This document shows, piece by piece, positions 1 to 7,126 of a stretch of DNA of 49,887 nucleotides. Under the pieces are notes generated by a model. That model was not told the DNA's origin, made no database searches, and worked only from the letters and a program-made list of their open reading frames with translations. Each line of letters starts with the position of its first letter. The stretch's first letter is position 1. Both the position numbers and the translations under genes were made by a program. The stretch comes from Acidobacteriaceae bacterium. GTDB lineage: Bacteria; Acidobacteriota; Terriglobia; Terriglobales; Acidobacteriaceae. The DNA lies in NCBI GenBank assembly GCA_030041515.1, contig JASHNS010000041.1, positions 1-49,887 of the forward strand. Direction: 5' to 3'.

Positions 1-196
1 TTGCGATCGTGATGCCGCGCTCCCGCTCCTCAGGCGCGTTGTCGATCGAATCGAACGAACGAAACGCGATCTTCGGGTTGTGCTTCGACAATACCTTCGT
101 GATCGCCGCCGTCAAAGTCGTCTTCCCGTGATCGATGTGCCCAATCGTCCCCACGTTCACGTGCGGCTTCGACCGGTCAAATTTCTCCTTCGCCAT
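1..196 (-). CDS. tuf: Elongation factor Tu, N-terminal part (cut by window edge)
   Basis: Read on the minus strand, the last 65 codons before the window edge begin [20 protein letters not shown] and contain the G1/P-loop [11 protein letters not shown] followed by the switch-I flank [10 protein letters not shown]. This is EF-Tu, the GTPase that delivers aminoacyl-tRNA to the ribosome. The ATG at 196 lies 62 nt downstream of the fusA stop, so tuf is the last visible gene of the str operon (rpsL-rpsG-fusA-tuf), the classical order. Only the start of the G domain is present; domains II and III lie outside the window. Identification is very secure. Confidence 0.97.
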
Positions 197-258
197 GCTT
201 CTACCCTCGCTTCAAATTCCCGGCTGCCATTCGTCGCAGCGGCTGTTACAAAACTCGT

Positions 259-2340
259 TTACTTCCCCTGGTTCCGTCCGATGATCTCTTCCGAAATCAT
301 CCGCGGAGCCTCTTCGTACCGCGCAAACTGCATCGTGTAGGAGGCGCGTCCCTGCGTCGACGACCGGATATCGTTGACGTATCCGAACATCTCCTTCAGC
401 GGCACCATCGCCTTGATCACCTGCGAGCCGCCCACGTGCTCCATGCCTTCGATCCGGCCGCGCCGCGAGTTGATGTCGCCGATGATCGTGCCCATGTGCT
501 CTTCCGGCACGGTGACTTCGACCGCCATCACCGGTTCCAGCAGCACGGGATTGCCCTTGCGCGCCGCTTCCTTGAAAGCCAGCGAGCCGGCGATCTTGAA
601 GGCCATTTCGTTCGAGTCGACTTCGTGATAGCTGCCGTCGTAGAGCGTCGCCTTAAAGTCCACCAGCTCGTAGCCGGCCAGAATGCCGCCCAGCGCCGCC
701 TCGCGAATGCCCTGCTCGATCGGCTTGATGTATTCCCTGGGCACCACGCCGCCCTTGATCTCGTTAATGAACTCAACGCCCTTGCCCGGCTCGTTCGGCT
801 CCAGCCGAATCTTCGCGTGCCCATAGTTGCCTGAGCCGCCCGTCTGCCGAATGTACTTGCCTTCAGCTTCCGACGCCCTGCGCACCGTCTCGCGGAAGGC
901 CACGCGAGGCTCGCCCACATTGGCTTCCACCTTGTGCTCGCGCTTCATGCGGTCCACAAGGATTTCCAGGTGCAGCTCGCCCATCCCGCTGATGATCGTC
1001 TGTCCCGACTCCTCATCGGTCCGTACCTTGAAGGTCGGATCCTCTTCGGCCAGCCGCGACAGCGCGATGCCCATCTTTTCCTGGTCGCCCTTGGTCTTCG
1101 GCTCAACCGCCACCGAAATCACCGGCTCCGGAAAGTCAATGGCGCTCAGCGCGATCGCGTGGTGCGGATCGCACAGCGTATCGCCGGTCTTGATTTCCTT
1201 CAGCCCCACGCACGCGCAGATGTCGCCGGCGTAGATCTCCGTGATCTCCTCGCGCTTGTTGGCGTGCATCTTCACCAAGCGCCCCACGCGCTCGGTACGC
1301 CCCGTTCGCGGATTCAGCACCGTGTCGCCGGTCTTCAGCGATCCCGAATAAAGCCGAATGAATCCCAGCTTGCCGTACGGATCGTTGATCAGTTTGAACG
1401 CCAGAGCGGAAAACGGCGCGTCGTCCTTTGCTTCCCGCTTCAGGATCACATCGTGATCCTTCGGATCGATGCCCTCAATCGCAGGAACATCCAGCGGGCT
1501 GGGCAGAAAATCCACCACCGCATCCAGCAGCGTCTGCACGCCATTGTTCTTGAAGGCCGAGCCGCACAGCACCGGGAAAACCTTCATCTCGATGGTCGCC
1601 CGCCGCAGCGCCGCTTTCAGCTCTTCCGCCGTCGGCGTCTCGCCTTCGAGAAACTTGTGCAGCATCTCGTCATCGTTCTCGGCGACAGTCTCGATCAGCT
1701 GCATCCGGAAGGCTTCCGCCTTCTTCTTCAGATCCGCCGGGACTTCTTCGGTCGAGTACTCGGCGCCCATGGTCTCGTCGTGCCACAGGATCGCCTTCAT
1801 CTCGATCAGGTCGACCACGCCCTTGAACTTCGCCTCGGCGCCGATCGGAATCTGCGTGGCCACCGGCCGCGCGCCCAGGCGCTTGCGGATGGTCTCGATC
1901 ACGTGCTCGAAATCCGCGCCCGCCTTGTCCATCTTGTTCACGAAGCAGATGCGCGGCACTTTGTACTTATCGCCCTGCCGCCACACCGTCTCGGTCTGCG
2001 GCTGCACGCCGCTGACGGAATCAAACAGCGCCACCGCGCCGTCCAGCACGCGCAGCGACCGCTCCACCTCGGCTGTGAAGTCCACGTGCCCCGGCGTATC
2101 GATGATGTTGATACGGATGTTCTTCCAGGTGCAGGTGGTCGCCGCGGAGGTGATCGTGATCCCGCGCTCCTGCTCCTGCTCCATGTAGTCCATCGTCGCG
2201 GTGCCTTCATGCACTTCGCCGATGCGATGCGTGATCCCCGTGTAATAGAGGATGCGCTCGGTCGTCGTCGTCTTCCCGGCGTCGATATGCGCCATGATTC
2301 CGATGTTCCGGCAACGATTTAATGGCACCTGTCGCGGCAC
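259..2340 (-). CDS. fusA: Elongation factor G
   Basis: Encodes 693 residues, the usual EF-G length. EF-G is the GTPase that drives translocation on the ribosome. The N-terminus carries the P-loop [15 protein letters not shown], then the G3 motif DTPGHVDFT and the G4 motif [10 protein letters not shown]. Domains II, III, IV (with the [17 protein letters not shown] segment) and V follow to the end, IIGRNQGK. The start is a GTG at 2340 with a GAGAGAG ribosome binding site just upstream; the codons before the P-loop leave no good alternative. It sits 133 nt downstream of rpsG, a gap holding a hairpin and a G-rich element, and 62 nt before tuf. No sign of duplication or damage. Confidence 0.98.
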   Translation of the reverse strand: MPRQVPLNRCRNIGIMAHIDAGKTTTTERILYYTGITHRIGEVHEGTATMDYMEQEQERGITITSAATTCTWKNIRINIIDTPGHVDFTAEVERSLRVLDGAVALFDSVSGVQPQTETVWRQGDKYKVPRICFVNKMDKAGADFEHVIETIRKRLGARPVATQIPIGAEAKFKGVVDLIEMKAILWHDETMGAEYSTEEVPADLKKKAEAFRMQLIETVAENDDEMLHKFLEGETPTAEELKAALRRATIEMKVFPVLCGSAFKNNGVQTLLDAVVDFLPSPLDVPAIEGIDPKDHDVILKREAKDDAPFSALAFKLINDPYGKLGFIRLYSGSLKTGDTVLNPRTGRTERVGRLVKMHANKREEITEIYAGDICACVGLKEIKTGDTLCDPHHAIALSAIDFPEPVISVAVEPKTKGDQEKMGIALSRLAEEDPTFKVRTDEESGQTIISGMGELHLEILVDRMKREHKVEANVGEPRVAFRETVRRASEAEGKYIRQTGGSGNYGHAKIRLEPNEPGKGVEFINEIKGGVVPREYIKPIEQGIREAALGGILAGYELVDFKATLYDGSYHEVDSNEMAFKIAGSLAFKEAARKGNPVLLEPVMAVEVTVPEEHMGTIIGDINSRRGRIEGMEHVGGSQVIKAMVPLKEMFGYVNDIRSSTQGRASYTMQFARYEEAPRMISEEIIGRNQGK

Positions 2341-2427
2341 AATACTCTCTCTTTGCTTCTTGCGGACTTTCTCAGCCCGCGGCTAAATCTTGTCCTTCGC
2401 TCTGCAGGATCGGGTTTGCTTCTCTGG

Positions 2428-2452
2428 CCCCTAAACCCTATCCCCTAATCCC
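2428..2452 (-). other. G-quadruplex-type, telomere-like G-rich element
   Basis: On the minus (coding) strand four G-runs of 3-4 are separated by loops of 3-4 nt (runs at 2450-2452, 2442-2445, 2436-2438, 2428-2431; loops ATTA, ATA, TTTA). It lies in the rpsG-fusA spacer, so the str mRNA would carry the G-rich strand. A near-identical element follows lon at 15679-15702. That it folds is inference. Confidence 0.6.
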
Positions 2453-2453
2453 T

Positions 2454-2480
2454 GTGGTGATCGGCTCCGCCGATCACCAC
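2454..2480 (-). promoter_or_regulatory. Perfect 12-bp hairpin overlapping the rpsG stop
   Basis: The sequence is a perfect inverted repeat (arms 2454-2465 and 2469-2480, loop TCC) and the TGA stop of rpsG (2474-2476) lies inside one arm. On the minus strand it is followed by the G-rich element, not by a T-run, so it is not a normal intrinsic terminator. It may act as an mRNA processing or stability element, or pause, between rpsG and fusA. Confidence 0.6.
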
Positions 2481-2947
2481 CTGTAATGCGCGAACGCCTT
2501 GTTCGCTTCCGCCATGCGGTGCACGTCTTCCTTCTTCTTCATCGCCGCGCCGCGTCCGTTGGCCGCATCCAGCAGCTCGTTGGTCAGCTTGTCGATCATG
2601 CCCTTCTCGCCGCGCGCCCGGCCGTAGCTCACCAGCCAGCGAATCGCCAGCGAGGTCCGCCGGTCCGGATTCACTTCCACGGGAACCTGATAGTTCGCGC
2701 CGCCCACACGCCGCGTCTTCACTTCCAGCAGCGGCTTGCAGTTCTCCACGGCCTTCTTGAACAGCGTCAGCGCGTCGGTCCCGCCGCCCTTCTGCTCGAG
2801 GTTCTTCATCGACGTGTAGAAGATCCCCTGCGCCGTCGACTTCTTCCCCTCGTACATCATCGAGTTGATGAACTTCGTCACCAGCGTCGAGTTGTACACA
2901 GGGTCCGCCGCCACTTCCCGCTTCGCGATATGTCCTTTTCTCGGCAT
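2474..2947 (-). CDS. rpsG: 30S ribosomal protein S7
   Basis: Encodes 157 residues, the standard bacterial length, starting [20 protein letters not shown] and ending [13 protein letters not shown]7 nucleates assembly of the 3' domain of 16S rRNA and contacts tRNA at the E site. The conserved [12 protein letters not shown] and [15 protein letters not shown] segments are intact. The ATG at 2947 has an AGAGAG-type binding site. It lies 93 nt after rpsL. In E. coli the corresponding spacer is where S7 binds to repress its own operon; here the spacer holds a dispersed-type repeat (2976-3008), so whether that control exists is open. The stop codon is buried in a perfect hairpin. Confidence 0.98.
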   Translation of the reverse strand: MPRKGHIAKREVAADPVYNSTLVTKFINSMMYEGKKSTAQGIFYTSMKNLEQKGGGTDALTLFKKAVENCKPLLEVKTRRVGGANYQVPVEVNPDRRTSLAIRWLVSYGRARGEKGMIDKLTNELLDAANGRGAAMKKKEDVHRMAEANKAFAHYRW

Positions 2948-2975
2948 GCTCTCTAAACCTTCAGTTCCGATCTTT

Positions 2976-3008
2976 GTCAGATCCTTCGCGCTCCGCGCTC
3001 AGGATGAC
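2976..3008 (-). repeat. GTCATCCTGAGCG-type intergenic repeat in the rpsL-rpsG spacer
   Basis: On the minus strand the element starts GTCATCCTGAGCGCGGAGCG and ends GAAGGATCTGAC. Nested complementary arms (GTCA/TGAC, ATCC/GGAT, GCGC/GCGC) make a long imperfect hairpin. From memory, GTCATCCTGAGCG elements are dispersed in many copies in Acidobacteriota genomes; only this one is in the window, so the repeat call rests on recognition, not on copies seen here. Confidence 0.5.
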
Positions 3009-3040
3009 GGCCCGCGGCTCAGACGCCGCGGAACGCGCCG

Positions 3041-3427
<387 letters not shown>

Positions 3428-3806
3428 TTCCTGACTCCTTCAGCCTCGTAACCGCTCAAAACTCATACGCGCCCCGCAGATCAGACCGCGCGCCGGAGAT
3501 CCTCTCCGGTACGCACGAAGTCCGTGATCTACTTCGCGTCCGCTAACTTCTTCCCTGCTCAGACGAGAACCTGCGACGGTGACCGAGCGTGCCTCAAACC
3601 CCGCTCTTCAGCGGAGCTCACGGAACAGCCGATTCCGTTTCGAAGTTCCAGCCCGCATAGTCCGCCCAGGTGGCGGATGTCGCAGGCCCTATGCGATCCG
3701 TTACTGCAATTCTGCCGCGATCCACTTCATTCCGCCGGATTTCCGGCGCGCGGCCCCGCTACCGTATTCCCCCTCAGCCACAAGGTGAAAAATGATGTAA
3801 GGCAGC
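3428..3806 (-). promoter_or_regulatory. Long structured leader of the str operon
   Basis: No coding sequence is recognised between the predicted promoter (3813-3841) and rpsL. On the minus strand the leader has two strong hairpins: arms 3733-3738/3743-3748 (CGCCGG with a 4-nt loop) and 3493-3499/3503-3509 (CCGGAGA with a 3-nt loop). The second lies about 65 nt before the rpsL start. A regulatory role (anti-termination, or binding by a ribosomal protein) is inference. Confidence 0.4.
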
Positions 3807-3812
3807 TTTTTG

Positions 3813-3841
3813 AGAATAGCAATTGTTGATAATGCAGTCAA
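3813..3841 (-). promoter_or_regulatory. Probable housekeeping promoter of rpsL-rpsG-fusA-tuf
   Basis: Minus strand: TTGACT (3836-3841), exactly 17 nt spacer, then TATTCT (3813-3818), matching the sigma-70 consensus at 5/6 and 4/6. It lies in an AT-rich island that contrasts with the GC-rich surroundings and faces rpsL. Expected start of transcription is near 3806. Confidence 0.55.
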
Positions 3842-3871
3842 ATTTCAGGCACCAAAACCGTCAATCACCTG

Positions 3872-3897
3872 CGTGCCCCACAATCGTGCCCCACAAT
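3872..3897. repeat. Tandem 13-bp repeat, two copies
   Basis: CGTGCCCCACAAT occurs twice head to tail (3872-3884, 3885-3897) with no mismatch, just upstream of the str promoter on its far side. It looks like a recent slippage duplication. Confidence 0.8.
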
Positions 3898-3910
3898 ATG
3901 GTCTGAACGA

Positions 3911-3944
3911 AATCGAAGGCCCTGCCCAATCGAAGGCCCTGCCC
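3911..3944. repeat. Tandem 17-bp repeat, two copies
   Basis: AATCGAAGGCCCTGCCC occurs twice head to tail (3911-3927, 3928-3944), perfect, only 13 bp after the preceding 13-bp tandem repeat. Confidence 0.8.
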
Positions 3945-4004
3945 AGTTTTGGCAGATTTCGCAGGACGCGACTCCCAAACGGGCATCGTCGAGGTGTGTA
4001 TCGG

Positions 4005-4062
4005 GGTACGACTTCAGTCCTGCTGTGCGGCACCCAAAGAGGCGCGGGCTTTAGCCCCTGCG
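4005..4062. repeat. Acidobacterial-type intergenic repeat (ACTTCAGTC / GGGCTTTAGCCC)
   Basis: This stretch joins GGTACGACTTCAGTCCTG to GCGCGGGCTTTAGCCCCTGC, whose core GGGCT-TT-AGCCC (4046-4057) is palindromic. I recognise this kind of noncoding element from Acidobacteriota genomes, where such words recur between genes. No second full copy is present here. Confidence 0.4.
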
Positions 4063-4128
4063 CATTGCCCCTGAACACCAGCCCCGTGTTGCCACTCCCC
4101 TCCCACCTTCTATACGCTGGAATCCCTC

Positions 4129-5550
4129 ATGCGCACTCTCTATTCCGCCGTTACCACGCTCGCCCTGGCCCTCCTCGCGCTCCCCGCCTTCGCCGCCAGC
4201 CCGAACGCCGCCGACCTCCACGGCGCCTACCGTTTCCAGCGCGACCACTGGATCTACGTCCACCTCCAGGGCTCACCCCACCAGATCGGCTACCAGCACG
4301 GCTACCTCCTCGCGCCGGAAATCGACGAGGCCTTCCACGCCGCCCGCCTCGACAATGTTCATGGCACCGGCCGCCCCTGGTCCTTCTTCCGCAACGTCGC
4401 GCAGAACATCTACTGGCCCCACATCGAAACGCAGTACCGCGAGGAGCTCCAGGGCATCGCCGACGGCGCCCGCGCCCACGGCGTCACCGACATGGACCTC
4501 TGGGACGTCGTCGCCCTCAACGGCTTCCTCGAAACCCCGCAGTACTACGTCCCCTGGCTCGACGCCCAACATCACGGCGCGACCCAAGCCGAACCCAAAA
4601 CCCGCGGCAATTGCAGCGCTTTCGTCGCCACCGGCGACTGGACCCGCGACCACCATCCGGTCATCGCGCACAGCATGTGGTACTCCTTCATGGCCGGCGA
4701 GTGGTGGCGCATCGTCTTCGACATCCAGCCCGACCACGGCTATCACATCCTCATGGACGGGTTCCCCGGCAAGATCGACAGCGGCGACGACTTCGGCATG
4801 AACTCCGCCGGCATCGCCATCACCGAGACCACCATCACCGGCTTTCGCGGCTTCGATCCCAACGGCGTCCCCGAATTCGTCCGCGCCCGCAAGGCGATGC
4901 AGTACTCGGCATCCATCGACGACTTCGTCCGCATCATGCTGGATGGCAACAACGGCGGCTACGCCAACGACTGGCTGATCGCCGACAACCGCACCAACGA
5001 GGTCGCCCGCCTGGAGCTCGGCCTCAAAGTCCATCGCGTCTGGCGCACGAAGAACGGCTACTTCGTCGGCTCGAACTTCCCCAGCGACCCGACCTTAATT
5101 AAAGAAGAGACCGACTTCAATCCCAACGATCCCACCAGTTCCATGAACGCCCGCCATAAGCGCTGGAAGGAGCTGATGGCCCAGTACAAGGGCCGCATCG
5201 ATGCGCATCTCGCCGAGCAGTTCCTCGCCGACCACTACGACGCCTACGAAGGCCGCATCGACCCCGACGAGCGCACGCTGTGCGGCCACGTCGACCAGTC
5301 GCCGCGCGGCGTGCCCCAGTGGGACTCGCCGCCGTACGACCCCAGCGGCGCCGTCAACGCCAAGGCCGCTGACAGCGCCCTGATCGCCCACCTGTCGTTC
5401 TACGCCCGCAGCGGTCGCCCCTGCGGCCAGGACTTCAAAGCGGCCAGCTTCCTCGCCGCGCATCCGCGATTCGCCTGGCAAAAACCCGACCTGACGGACA
5501 TGGGCGGAAACCCCTGGGCGTTGTTCGAAGGCAATGATCACGCCCAGTAG
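4129..5550 (+). CDS. Secreted phospholipase B-like / C45-type Ntn hydrolase
   Basis: Encodes 473 residues. A signal peptide (residues 1-22, ending LPAFAAS) precedes the mature protein, so it is exported. GNCSAF places a candidate N-terminal nucleophile at Cys162, as in the Ntn hydrolases of the phospholipase B-like and C45 acyltransferase families. Further family-like segments are GFPGKIDSGDDFGMNSAG, the ETTI motif shortly after it, and NDWLIAD. The early GYQHGYLL segment also fits. If it follows the family, the chain is autocleaved before Cys162 and hydrolyses an amide or ester bond; the substrate is unknown. TATACG at 4111-4116 is a possible -10 box, giving an mRNA with a very short leader. 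It stands alone between repeats and the toxin-antitoxin fossil. Confidence 0.8.
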   Translation: MRTLYSAVTTLALALLALPAFAASPNAADLHGAYRFQRDHWIYVHLQGSPHQIGYQHGYLLAPEIDEAFHAARLDNVHGTGRPWSFFRNVAQNIYWPHIETQYREELQGIADGARAHGVTDMDLWDVVALNGFLETPQYYVPWLDAQHHGATQAEPKTRGNCSAFVATGDWTRDHHPVIAHSMWYSFMAGEWWRIVFDIQPDHGYHILMDGFPGKIDSGDDFGMNSAGIAITETTITGFRGFDPNGVPEFVRARKAMQYSASIDDFVRIMLDGNNGGYANDWLIADNRTNEVARLELGLKVHRVWRTKNGYFVGSNFPSDPTLIKEETDFNPNDPTSSMNARHKRWKELMAQYKGRIDAHLAEQFLADHYDAYEGRIDPDERTLCGHVDQSPRGVPQWDSPPYDPSGAVNAKAADSALIAHLSFYARSGRPCGQDFKAASFLAAHPRFAWQKPDLTDMGGNPWALFEGNDHAQ

Positions 5551-5561
5551 CGCCCCGCGGG

Positions 5562-5597
5562 TACTGGAAGGACTGGCAAAGGAGGACCGCCCCATGA
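5562..5597 (+). pseudogene. C-terminal remnant of a HigB/RelE-type toxin
   Basis: Directly after the preceding hydrolase, an open frame reads YWKDWQRRTAP and then TGA. This resembles the last helix of HigB/RelE-like killer proteins. The TGA overlaps the next ATG as ATGA at 5594-5597, the coupling typical of toxin-then-antitoxin pairs. The rest of the toxin is absent, since the hydrolase stop lies only 11 nt upstream. The match is short, so the assignment leans on the antitoxin that follows. Confidence 0.5.
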
Positions 5598-5619
5598 AAG
5601 ACAGACCGCGCGATGAGGC

Positions 5620-5892
5620 ATGGCCGATGTGTTTCGCGACGATCCCACCTGCGCTGTCGAGTTGCTGAACAGCATTCTCGAGGACGGCGACCAGGGAGAG
5701 CTCCTGATCGCCCTTCGGCAACTCACCAAAGCCTTCGGCGGAGTGCAAACCGTGGCCGAAAAAGCCAACCCGAATGCTACCCAGATTTACCGGATACTCT
5801 CCAGCGAAGGCGATCCGGAACTCCGCAGTCTCGCCGCCATCCTCAGAGTCATGGGCCCGCGCCTCGCCGGCGAACGCGTCCGCGTCGCCTGA
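5620..5892 (+). CDS. HigA/XRE-like antitoxin, 5' end frameshifted
   Basis: The 90-residue product reads MADVFRDDPTCAVELLNSIL, then an HTH-like region (QLTKAFGGVQTVAEKA, IYRILSSEGDPELRSLAAIL), which fits the antidote proteins paired with HigB/RelE toxins: it would bind its own operator and block the toxin. The good ribosome binding site (AAAGGAGG, 5578-5585) serves an ATG at 5594 in another frame (MKDRPRDEA, then stop after 24 codons). In homologues as I remember them, MKxRxHDEA runs straight into MAxVF, so one base seems lost near 5615-5620. The toxin is reduced to its last 11 codons. Translation from 5620 would have no ribosome binding site, so the product may be poorly made. Confidence 0.65.
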   Translation: MADVFRDDPTCAVELLNSILEDGDQGELLIALRQLTKAFGGVQTVAEKANPNATQIYRILSSEGDPELRSLAAILRVMGPRLAGERVRVA

Positions 5893-6054
5893 CTGTCCGC
5901 GTCTCGCTTGCGCTCAGGGCGTACCGAACGGTTCGCGGCCGGTGGTACGGGGAAGCTCTGCCCAGCGTGCGCCTCCCTGTCCGTGATATCCGTCACATCT
6001 TCCCGATCCGGGAACGCGCACGATGATGCTTCTCGCACTGAAGGATGGTTCCCT

Positions 6055-6324
6055 GTGGCCCCGGACGTGGAAGACATGCAAAAGCTCCTGATCCGGATTG
6101 TTCGTGAGCTGGTGAACAACCCCGATGCGGTGAGCGTCCAGATGATGTCCGAGTCTCCCAGAGGCATCCGGCTGCTCCTGCGGGTGGACCCTCCCGATAT
6201 GCGCAAGATCGTCGGGGCGACGGGCCGGACAGCGGATTCGATCAGAAGGATATTGAACGGTCTGGGCGAGCGCGAGGGGCGGAAATACATCCTCGACATC
6301 GAGGAGGCGCCTGCGGCCGAATGA
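6055..6324 (+). CDS. Small KH-domain RNA-binding protein (KhpA-like)
   Basis: From a GTG at 6055 with AAGGA about nine nt upstream, 89 residues are encoded. The centre is one type II KH domain: RGIRLLLRVDPPDMRKIVGA, with the GxxG loop as GATG in KIVGATGRTADSIRRIL. KhpA-type proteins (about 75-90 residues) bind single-stranded RNA and act with KhpB in cell-wall and division control in Gram-positives. Here no khpB or rpsP neighbour is seen, so the role is inferred from the fold only. The open frame extends back to 5908, but that part has an irregular composition and no family match; I treat it as noncoding. Confidence 0.7.
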   Translation: MAPDVEDMQKLLIRIVRELVNNPDAVSVQMMSESPRGIRLLLRVDPPDMRKIVGATGRTADSIRRILNGLGEREGRKYILDIEEAPAAE

Positions 6325-6728
6325 GCGCTTCGGACGCAGCGGTCCGCTTTGCGATGGTACCGTCGTACCGCTTCGCGAGCCGATTTCTCTTGCCTTCGAT
6401 TTCCTGCGCGCCCTACGCTGAAATTGGAGAGCTTTGTCCGCCCTGGCGCCGACGGAGCTTTTGCTTTTCAGGGTGGAAACAATGGTGCGATTCGACACCT
6501 CGGCCTGTAGTTCCTGATCGGTAACACCAGGGTCGAGAAGGGTCGAAACGAGCGAAATGGTCGCTGCAAGCCACGTAAAATCAGGAGCTTGCCATTGATT
6601 CAAGGCGACCTGGAAGAAGCCTCCTCGAATCAGCGGTTTGCCACCTGGTCGGCGCCAGGGGGGACCCTTCCGCAGACATCGAAGCGCACCCGCTGGCCGA
6701 TGACCGCTGATCCCTGACTCCTGGAGTC
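6325..6728. other. Gene-poor stretch next to tRNA-Met
   Basis: I see no convincing gene in these 404 bases. The minus strand is open from 6603 leftward and the first 70 codons look less GC-biased than the neighbours (MNQWQAPDFTWLAATISL at the start), but it runs into the antisense of the KH gene and matches nothing I know. With the toxin-antitoxin fossil it may be debris of an old insertion at the 3' end of the tRNA gene; no direct repeat of the tRNA end was found. Confidence 0.3.
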
Positions 6729-6805
6729 TGGTGGCGGCGGGTAGGATCGAACTACCGACCTTGGGGTTATGAATCCCACGCTCTAACCATCTGAGCTACG
6801 CCGCC
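6729..6805 (-). tRNA. tRNA-Met (anticodon CAT), CCA encoded
   Basis: On the minus strand a complete cloverleaf is readable. The acceptor stem GGCGGCG pairs with CGCCGCC. The D arm contains AGCTCAGATGGTTAGAGC. The anticodon stem GTGGG/CCCAA surrounds the loop TTCATAA with anticodon CAT. The T arm GTAGGATCGAACTAC-type carries TTCGATC, and the gene ends in an encoded CCA. The pattern matches elongator methionine tRNA; the CAT anticodon would also fit initiator or lysidine-modified tRNA-Ile2. The perfect first pair G-C argues against the initiator. Confidence 0.93.
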
Positions 6806-6900
6806 AATCGGAGGGGAGCAGGCTTCATCATACGAATCGTCCGCGCTGGCGGTCAATGCTGCGCGAGGCCTGGCAGTGGGTCGGTTTAAGAGGGATCGCA

Positions 6901-6975
6901 CCTCAGAGGCTAACGCCCCTGCATATTTTGGGCTCTGTCCGGCATGGCTGAAGCCGTGCTTCTTCAAAACAGAAC
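6901..6975. repeat. GGCTGAAGCC-type intergenic repeat
   Basis: The stretch contains GAGGCTAACGCCCCTGC and GGCATGGCTGAAGCCGTGCT followed by TTCAAAAC. The imperfect palindrome around GGCTGAAGCC is a word I associate with dispersed intergenic elements of Acidobacteriota. It fills most of the 321-base gap between tRNA-Met and the GH31 gene, in which I see no other feature except a probable leader for the GH31 gene. Confidence 0.45.
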
Positions 6976-7126
6976 TCAACTGAGCCAGACGAGCGGCGCT
7001 CGGCACCGCAGCCAAAACGATTCACTCGCGGGTGCTGCAGCGCGGCAGAATTTGAATCGCCGGGCTTTGCGGACGTAGACTGCCAACGGCGCTTCACCGA
7101 ATCCATTTCTTCAGGAAACTCCTGCC

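Noticed and set aside
934-2322. 462-codon open frame on the plus strand across fusA
   Set aside because: It is the antisense frame of EF-G, open because of GC-biased codon use; its sequence is His/Arg/Leu-rich with no domain.
3810-5102. 430-codon plus frame overlapping the phospholipase B-like gene
   Set aside because: Pro/Arg/His-rich frame shadow; the 4129 frame has a signal peptide and family motifs.
5914-6603. 229-codon minus-strand open frame between the tRNA and the antitoxin
   Set aside because: Most of it is antisense to the KH gene; the first 70 codons match no family and have no ribosome binding site.
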